From positions 1 to 13,836 of the forward strand of contig NWUY0300096707.1 of NCBI GenBank assembly GCA_004151065.3: a stretch of DNA of 13,836 bases, given 5' to 3'. Below the pieces are notes generated by a model. It ran no database searches. It was not told the DNA's origin and saw nothing but the letters and a program-made list of their open reading frames with translations. The DNA comes from Larix sibirica. Lineage: Eukaryota; Streptophyta; Pinopsida; Pinales; Pinaceae. The position numbers were made by a program, and so were the translations under genes. Numbering within the stretch: the first letter of the stretch is position 1; each line of letters opens with the position of its first letter. This document shows positions 7,560 through 13,836 of the stretch, one piece after another.

Positions 7560-9417
7560 TTAACACTCGGGACTCGGAAGCCAGGAAATATGGGTTTACT
7601 ATTCAACCCAAAGCCCTATTGATACAAATAAATGTCCAATTATAACTTGATGTTTAATTCACCCGACCTCATTTAGAGAGGTACACTGTAGAGGTAAATT
7701 AATGAGCATTTTATTTTTTCAAAGGTTTCTAAAATATTAATTTAATATTTTTTACAATTATCGAGATTGATATTTTATGTAAATTTAATTTTAAATAATT
7801 AAATTATAATAATTAAAAATGGTGTGTAAATAATGAAGGGTAGTTGGTACATGGATCCTCGTTGAGATTGGAAAAAGGAAAAAAATAATTATACAAGTGG
7901 CCTTAAATACCTTAAATATTAAAGTTGAAGCTTTGGTATATCAAGGTTTGCAAAGAGTAAAAGTGTGGGGTTCACCAAGCATAAGGGATTTTTCTATCAT
8001 GTCATAATTTTTTTGATAATCTTTTTGTTCCTAACTATGTAGGTCTAAAGAGGATAATTAGTGAACCTTTGATCTTGTGAGTCACTTTGGATATGTATCA
8101 TTTTTTCCATGTATTATGATTCTCAATAATCAAGCCGATCATTAAGCAAACCAAAAAGCACAATTGGAGGAAGGAAAATTAAGTATACATGCTAATATGC
8201 TTTGAGTTAAAGCATTTGACATGGGGAAGAACAAGTGGATGCATGTGAAGGGATGAGAGGACAAAGCATTAAAGCCACCCCCCACATCGCTTTTCATTTC
8301 AACCATCTTGACAGTGAAAGATTTAAGAAAGAAGAGAGAGATAGGGCTTATGGTTTGGTTGAGATTGTTTTAGTCTTCTGGAGCTACCAAGGTTGCACAA
8401 GAGTTGTTATTCTTGTTGCCTAGCTCTAGTGTCAAATAGAGGATGAATAACATCATTGGGAGTAAAGGAACATCATGTGCTTTTCTTTGTGGGTGTCTCT
8501 CTATTCAGTAGAGCTCTAGCGGAATATGTGGGGTCTTTGAAAACGGTTTTTTTGAAGCCTAGCATGAGGTAACGAAGTCAACTCTATAGTGGGGTGATTC
8601 GCACTCAATTTAGGTGAATAACTTACAAGTTGAAACTTATGAGAGAGTCAAACTCAAGGTGGAGATGGAAAGGACAAATTAGGCACTATGTGACACAAAA
8701 AAAGCCATGAAAGATCACATACACTCTCAAAATATCGAATATATGGAATTGTAGAGGAGTTTCAATGTAATGGTTGCCAAGGTGGATATAATTGCAAGAG
8801 TCTTGTTTAGTTCCATGGAAGGCATTATGCACTCTCCCCTTCATCCAACTAGCAGACCCATAAAGTTATTGGAACTCAAGTAAGAGTGCACTCAATAGGA
8901 AGTAGTATCAAAAGCGACTCCAATGACAGTTGAAGAACCCCGTGTTCCAAAGGGATTGTATGGGTTGGCCTTTTAAATTTTCACTGTTTCTTGAAAGTTT
9001 TGCAATTTTTTGTATCTTTTGAGACAACTTATTGGGCAAGTCACATGTCGATTTGGTAATGTCAACACATGGCTTGGTAGTTCAACAATTTTTTGGAACT
9101 AGACTTGAAAACTTTGATGCAGTATACTACCCTTCTTCCTTATTATTATATTGCAATGTTGAAAGGCTCGGCCATTACCTCTTTCTATACAAATTTTTCC
9201 ATTGACTTATTATAAAAAAATGTAAATAGTTAATTTATTTAATTTAGATATTAATATGTATAAAAAATGAAAATGACTCATAAGACTTTGAAGAATATAA
9301 TAGGTAAAGACAACAAGTGGGAGGTGAAAGTATACCCAAGGAATACATAAAAGAGAAAAGAAAAGAACCTAAAAGAAGGAAAAGGAACAAATAATTGGAC
9401 AGAATCAATCCAACAAG
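7560..9417. other. Long intergenic stretch without a supported gene
   Basis: A very AT-rich block lies at about 7720-7820. The rest has more even composition, with stops in all frames apart from short runs. The 62-codon plus-strand frame at 8235-8423 has no recognisable domain, start context or splice partners. The purine-rich plus strand around 9300-9400 creates a hydrophobic-looking minus-strand frame at 9244-9441 that I treat as chance. Decayed transposon DNA is likely, but I recognise no conserved transposon protein motif. Confidence 0.5.
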
Positions 9418-9582
9418 ATGGGGAGTGTTGAAGAAGCTCAAGAAGAAGGAGGTTCCTTGGGCCAGACCTATTGCTCTAGAGAAGCACTTCTAACATTCAA
9501 GGCCACAAATGAACGTGTGATGGACATGAAGTCATGGAAGGGTCTACAACATCTCACAATTTTTTTATGTGAACTTGAATGA
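9418..9582 (+). CDS. Small ORF of 54 codons, doubtful
   Basis: ATG at 9418-9420 to TGA at 9580-9582. The peptide starts MGSVEEAQEEGG, is acidic at its N-terminus and then mixed. No domain, signal peptide or neighbour supports it. It may be a remnant of a decayed retroelement gene or chance; it is listed because its composition is more protein-like than other short frames around it. Confidence 0.12.
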   Translation: MGSVEEAQEEGGSLGQTYCSREALLTFKATNERVMDMKSWKGLQHLTIFLCELE

Positions 9583-10342
9583 AGGGCACAAAGTCTCTTC
9601 CTACTAGTGTCAAAGCACTAAAAATAAGAGGTAATCAACCTAGTGCTTTTTGGTTTGGGAACTAGCTTTTGGTAAGTTGTTGGTGAAGGTTGAACATTCC
9701 CTAGAGGAATTAGGTTAGGCATATTTGTTCCTCAAATACCATGAGTGTCTAGAGAGAACCAAGTGAATTTTTGAAGAGAGAGAGAGAAGAACTATCCTTT
9801 AATCTCATAGTAGGTAGAGCATCTAAATACAAAATGATCCTAAATCTCAAGCTCTGAGGAGTAGATCTGTCAAATACAATGCTCTTGAGGAATGTAGTGA
9901 TATGTCTCAGTGTGAAGTTATGGGAGAAAACTTTGAGTTGGGTGAGAGGGACCCTCGCACTACAAGATAATTGGAGTCTAGTGTACCTCGGGTGCTACAT
10001 GAGCCCGTCACTACCTACCAAGCTATAATGAGAATGTGGATATCTAATAAACATAAAATCTAAAATCTAAAAACATTTCATGAAAATATCTCAAGTTATA
10101 ACAATGAAATTTGGATGTTTAATAAATATAAACACATAATTATGTTTCAGTCTTAACATTGTCAATTCAATATCAAAATTAAACTATCAATTTTTAAATT
10201 TCAATAGGAGTTTAAACTTAATAAACATTTGAATAAAGCATTATCATGTTTTTTTATGCGTTTGTTCATAAATATTTTATTGGTATGTGTAAATACGTGT
10301 GATGATCAATGGAATTATAAATCCCAACTCTACATTGACCTA
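9583..10342. other. Intergenic stretch without a supported gene
   Basis: It contains a short AG dinucleotide repeat, (AG)6, at 9775-9786. A weak, diverged direct repeat (about 10025-10060 and 10098-10135) shares a TAATAAAYATAAA core. Nothing else is visible. Confidence 0.5.
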
Positions 10343-10425
10343 ACAAATACCTACTTTAACATGGAGGAAGTTATAAGCTTTAACTTTGCATGAATGCAAC
10401 ACAAATACCCACTTTAATATGAGGG
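10343..10425. repeat. Diverged direct repeat, 58-bp period
   Basis: ACAAATACCTACTTTAACAT at 10343 recurs at 10401 as ACAAATACCCACTTTAATAT, and both continue into a G/A-rich GAGG. About 25 bp of each copy is still alignable. Confidence 0.7.
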
Positions 10426-11516
10426 GAGAGATATTTGCAACTCTTCCATACAAGAACAAACATTTTATTAATTTGTTAGGGGTATTCCCCTACTTTGTAG
10501 ATATTGACATGCATCCTTTTCTTTAAAAAAATCGTTGGTGGAAGTGTTTTTTAAACATATCCAACCAAGGGGTTGCATTATATAACATGGAATTCTTTGA
10601 CTTATATGTGATATTTGAGGGGTATCTATTTTATCAAATTCGTTTGAGACTTATGCTCGACCCCTTCCATTTTTAACATGAGATTCGAGTGAGTTAGACC
10701 ACAATAAGAATGAAACATTGATAGATAGCACTCCCTATCAACCTCACTGGTGAACTAAGGCCCTATAAACTATTAAAGTTGTTTTAGATATTTGAACCTT
10801 GGACTATTAATTAACAATCCATCGGTTAGCATGACAACTTAATTTCTATCTACATGCGTGTTTTGGACTAGCAGGATGGTAGTAAAAATACTCTAATTTA
10901 AGCCCATTAGAAGTGGTCATAATGGTCAAAGAGAAAATTAATGGGGTTTTGTTATCAAATTTTGAGAATGGTGCTCAAGCTATTCATCAAAAGTTTAGTT
11001 GAAAAATATGAAACCATGTTGTGGAAAATGTCTTTTCTTATTGTAATTATGATTAATTGCCACAATCTAAATTAGATTCATAATTTTCATGGAAATTGGG
11101 TTCCAATGACACAAATGCAAAATTATGTTCCTACTTTACCAAACACAATCTCTCTAAAATATTATTTCAATAACTATTTGCAACTAGTTACTAATATGAT
11201 AAGGAAGGTAAATTGTTGCAAAAACAATCATCCACAAAAACATTGAATTGATGAAACATTTCTTGAACATATTTTTGTAGTTATTCAATACCAATTTCTT
11301 GGGAAATCCTCTCTAGTATGTTTTACAATTAATGTAATGTTTATTGCTTTGAATATGATATTTAACATGGAGATTCCTAACCATAAGTGTAGTAATGTAT
11401 GCCCTATATTGTAATTGCAAGCCACAAATGTAAACTAGTAAAGTAATGTATCAGTAGTATGTTATACCACTTTGAAATTCATAAAATACATTTTGTTTAA
11501 ACTTTAAAGTATTTAT
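10426..11516. other. Intergenic stretch without a supported gene
   Basis: This is AT-rich DNA with stops throughout. It contains one small hairpin, AGGGG-TATT-CCCCT, at 10478-10491. No exon, RNA gene or transposon protein is visible. Confidence 0.5.
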
Positions 11517-11568
11517 TTTTAAGAATTATTATTGAAATGTTGTTTTAAGAATTATTATTGAAATGTTG
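11517..11568. repeat. Perfect 26-bp tandem duplication
   Basis: 11517-11542 and 11543-11568 are identical; each starts TTTTAAGAATTATTATTGAA. No mismatch is visible, so the duplication is recent compared with the diverged repeats around it. Confidence 0.9.
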
Positions 11569-11989
11569 TAAGAGTGACAATCTTTAGTTTGCAATGATAT
11601 GGAATAATTCTCACTTCATCATTGACAAACCATTTTTTTTATTTTAATTTTCTTTTTCAAGGAAATAATTTAATATCTTTCTATCCAAAACTAAAAAAGT
11701 ATTAAAAGACAATGAAAGATATAAATTTGATATAGTTTTTTAAGTTATTCAAATCTTAATTAATAAAGAATGATTTTGCTGGAATTTCAAATTCAAAATA
11801 ACAAATTCTTTTTTCTTTTTATTCTTTTAACTTTTAAATAGTTACAAAAAACAATTCATAACACTTTTAAATACATTAAATTAAATTTATAATTATTTTT
11901 AATCAAATTTTAATTAATTAAAATAATTCTTATTAAATTTCAAATAAAAAATAACAATTTTTTTTCCAAGTTTAATGAATGTTTAACCT
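11569..11989. other. Very AT-rich intergenic stretch
   Basis: From about 11630 to 11960 the sequence is almost entirely A and T, with AATTAATTAA-like runs. No gene is possible in any frame beyond short runs. It could act as a matrix-attachment-like region, but no specific evidence supports that. Confidence 0.5.
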
Positions 11990-12045
11990 CATAGCTAATC
12001 TTAGCTTTTGGCAATTTCATAGTTAATCTTAGCTCTTACCAATTC
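11990..12045. repeat. Two-copy tandem repeat, 28-bp period
   Basis: CATAGCTAATCTTAGCTTTT at 11990 and CATAGTTAATCTTAGCTCTT at 12018 start two adjacent 28-bp units that differ at about five positions. Confidence 0.75.
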
Positions 12046-12446
12046 TTAAATATTTTTAATCTTATAAAAATATTCTCATCATGTGATATCTCCTCCATTA
12101 TCTTCCTAGAAATTCGTAGAAAGATTTCCACTATATTTCCTTCATCATTTGAGAAGACCCATTTCGAATTTTACCTTTAAATTGTAGTCAAAATTACATT
12201 AGTAGATTATGTTTGTGGAGAATCGAGATGGGCCTCGAGAGGTCACTTCGATTCCTTGTTTTTTCACTTTTATTATTTTATTGGAAGATATGGCACACTA
12301 TTTAAGTGATTGTAATTTGTTAGTACGTTCGTGCTTGCCTATTCTTTAGAGCAGGGACTTTTATTAATAATTTTAATTTATATTGATTTGTGTTTGATAT
12401 TTTAATATTTTTTATTGATTTGCGTGTTCTATAGAAATAATGACTT
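12046..12446. other. Intergenic stretch without a supported gene
   Basis: Mostly AT-rich. A 7-bp inverted pair, GAATCGA (12220-12226) and TCGATTC (12248-12254), encloses a CTCGAG site. Nothing else is visible. Confidence 0.45.
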
Positions 12447-12590
12447 GTTCTTTTAAGAACGCATTGAAAGTTATTCCATTCTCTTCTCATTCACTTTAAA
12501 GAGTGCATTGATATTTATTCACTGCATTTCATTCACTTTAATCTCGATCACTTTAAAGAGTGCATTGATATTTATGCACTGCATTTATCT
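12447..12590. repeat. Minisatellite-like array with hairpin-forming units
   Basis: A 39-bp segment beginning TCACTTTAAAGAGTGCATTG at 12491-12529 recurs at 12548-12586 with one mismatch (57-bp period). A third, much more diverged unit precedes it from about 12447, where GTTCTT-TT-AAGAAC is a perfect small palindrome and is followed by GCATTGA as in the other units. In the last unit AGTGCAT and ATGCACT pair across 8 nt; the single mismatch breaks this stem in the middle unit. Confidence 0.8.
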
Positions 12591-12608
12591 ATCGAAGTTT
12601 CCAAGCAA

Positions 12609-12864
12609 TAGAGCAAGTCACAAAGCCACGATTACGATGTCATTGTCTACATTGTTCAATAGAGTATGTTGATGCAACAACACCATCAACACTAGTGGTG
12701 GTTTGAATTAGAGCATAAGCATCATGATATGTAGTAGAATCATTGATAGTTGTAGCAATGTAGGAAGTAGAGCAAGTCACAAAGCGAGTAGCAAGAGATA
12801 TGATGTGATTACTTTTCAATATATTATATTGATGAAGTAACACCATCATCATAAGTGGTTCAAG
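12609..12864. repeat. Diverged direct repeat of about 100 bp, 159-bp period
   Basis: TAGAGCAAGTCACAAAGC occurs at 12609-12626 and at 12768-12785. After each, similarity returns at AACACCATCA and AGTGGT. The copies reach about 12709 and 12864. The minus-strand 91-codon frame at 12640-12915 runs across both copies in different relative frames, so the repeat does not behave like a coding repeat. Confidence 0.7.
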
Positions 12865-13137
12865 CATTATATCTAACATCATAACTTGGTATAATAGTGT
12901 AGGTATCAAAGCCAAATGTATAGCAAAGGCAAGTGTAGATACATTGAGTGATTGAGCTTAATATTCTTACCAATGTAGCTTACTTATTTCTTTTCTAGTT
13001 TAGTTTTATTTGTCTTGCTTCAATTCTTTCCACGCATGAAGAATTGGCTTGGAATGGCCCTTCCTTTCCATATTCCTTCTATGAGAGTCATCAACCACTT
13101 GCTTGGAGATTCTTGATACTCCAGTTTACTTGCCTAA
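12865..13137. other. Intergenic stretch
   Basis: No gene, RNA or clear repeat is visible here. Confidence 0.4.
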
Positions 13138-13239
13138 TTCTCTTTGGCATGAACCAGGAAAAACTATTCTCTTTGAAATAAGTTAGACCATATCTCTTTG
13201 GCATGACTATGTACTTGTTGGAGATGACTATTCTCTTTA
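13138..13239. repeat. Diverged repeat with TCTCTTTGGCATGA units
   Basis: TCTCTTTGGCATGA occurs at 13139-13152 and 13193-13206. ACTATTCTCTTT follows each, at about 13163 and 13227. The result is two loose units of roughly 55-65 bp. Confidence 0.6.
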
Positions 13240-13765
13240 GGAGGTTGGGCACACTAAGGTAAGGATCTTAATTCTTCTTTTTGGGAAGGCCAGGCATAAC
13301 ACTATCTTATTGCACCCCTCTTCTACTTCTCCATTAGGCCAGAAATGGAATCCAACTATTCATAACTCAACCTAATTTGCATATTGTCATCTCCACTCAC
13401 GGGTTTTGAATTGCTCATTCTCTTTGAGTTCAATCAATCCAATACAAAAATCCCATTTTGAACATATTTTTTTTCCTTAGAGTAGCTCTTATTGAAATAT
13501 GATAGGACACTCTTCATTGATAAGGGGCTGGCCAAGCCACAAAACTAGAAAGGTGGGCGGTCAAGCCACTTACCACTTTTCATGTTTGTGCTTTGTAATT
13601 TGTCTATTTATATGGTAAATTGAAAAGTGTTGATTGTATTCTATAAGTACAGATTAATTGTATTGTGTGTCTCTGTTAGTAAGGTAGATGTGCAATTTTT
13701 GCAATTCTAAATGATTTGCAAATAAAAACAATAATGATATGCTAGACTAATTTGCTTATTGCTCA
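13240..13765. other. Intergenic stretch with promoter-like motifs, possible worn LTR
   Basis: It holds a TATA-like TATTTATATGG at about 13605-13614 and an AATAAA at 13721-13726. A motif near AGGGGCTGG(N)AAGC occurs at 13523 and again at 13765, 242 bp apart. A TATA-like motif followed by AATAAA is reminiscent of a long terminal repeat. I see no primer-binding site, polypurine tract or TG...CA ends, so this is only a suggestion. Confidence 0.2.
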
Positions 13766-13836
13766 GGGGCTGGTGCAAGCTAATGCTGGCCACTCATGAC
13801 GCGTTAGTCGCAATGGACTTCTGGAAAAACAGAAAT
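13766..13836 (+). CDS. Possible exon start running off the right edge, doubtful
   Basis: A branch-point-like GACTAAT (about 13745-13751) and acceptor TTGCTTATTGCTCAG (13751-13765) precede a segment that is visibly richer in G and C than its surroundings. One frame, beginning at 13767, is open to the window end (23 codons, for example HDALVAMDFWKNRN); the other two frames have stops. The peptide is not recognised, and 71 bases are too few to decide. Confidence 0.2.

Noticed and set aside
8235-8423. 62-codon plus-strand frame
   Set aside because: Single isolated frame with no recognisable motif, splice partner or promoter; length is within chance for this region.
12640-12915. 91-codon minus-strand frame
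   Set aside because: It spans a diverged 159-bp repeat whose copies fall in different relative frames, so coding constraint is not supported.
7560-13765. Intact LTR retrotransposon or LINE
   Set aside because: No recognisable reverse transcriptase, integrase or gag motif, no primer-binding site, and no pair of long terminal repeats could be found by eye.
1-13836. CRISPR array, bacterial-type operon or defence system
   Set aside because: Gene structure, splice sites and protein family are plant nuclear; the repeats here are few, adjacent and without regular spacers.

Overview
This is nuclear DNA from a land plant, most likely a seed plant. The clearest evidence is a complete, intronless gene for a plant-type J protein carrying a DUF3444 domain. 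Spliced exons with GT/AG borders and long AT-rich intergenic DNA full of decayed direct repeats support this. The spacing would suit a large genome such as a gymnosperm's, but nothing in the window fixes the species. There are no bacterial-style operons, rRNAs, convincing tRNAs or CRISPR arrays.

Layout. Positions 694-2090 (+) hold what look like the last three exons of a gene that enters from the left. Their 93, 81 and 87 nt all start and end in phase 0 and finish at a TAG; I do not recognise the protein. Positions 2392-2670 are bounded by an 11-bp perfect inverted repeat and look like a small non-autonomous DNA transposon (MITE-like), with palindromes and a 44-bp tandem duplication inside. 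Positions 2671-4233 are the 3' side of the J-protein gene and include a possible spliced downstream exon on the minus strand (2832-2969). Positions 4234-7155 (-) are the J-protein gene, 973 codons. Its 5' flank (7156-7530) has an in-frame stop that supports the chosen start and a perfect 19-bp palindrome. Positions 7560-13765 contain no gene I can support, only short simple repeats and several diverged tandem duplications, densest at 11.5-13.25 kb. The last 71 bases may be the start of an exon that continues past the right edge.

The left gene (+) and the J-protein gene (-) are convergent. Nothing links their functions. The J protein combines an Hsp70-activating J domain, a four-cysteine zinc ribbon, a long basic and serine-rich linker with lysine clusters that could act as nuclear localisation signals, and a DUF3444 module. 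This suggests a nuclear co-chaperone or chromatin-associated factor, which is inference. I found no convincing novel multi-gene system. The points most worth checking are the unidentified C-terminal exons with their paired 18-nt alternative splice sites, the MITE-like element, the 31-residue duplication in the J protein and the promoter palindrome.
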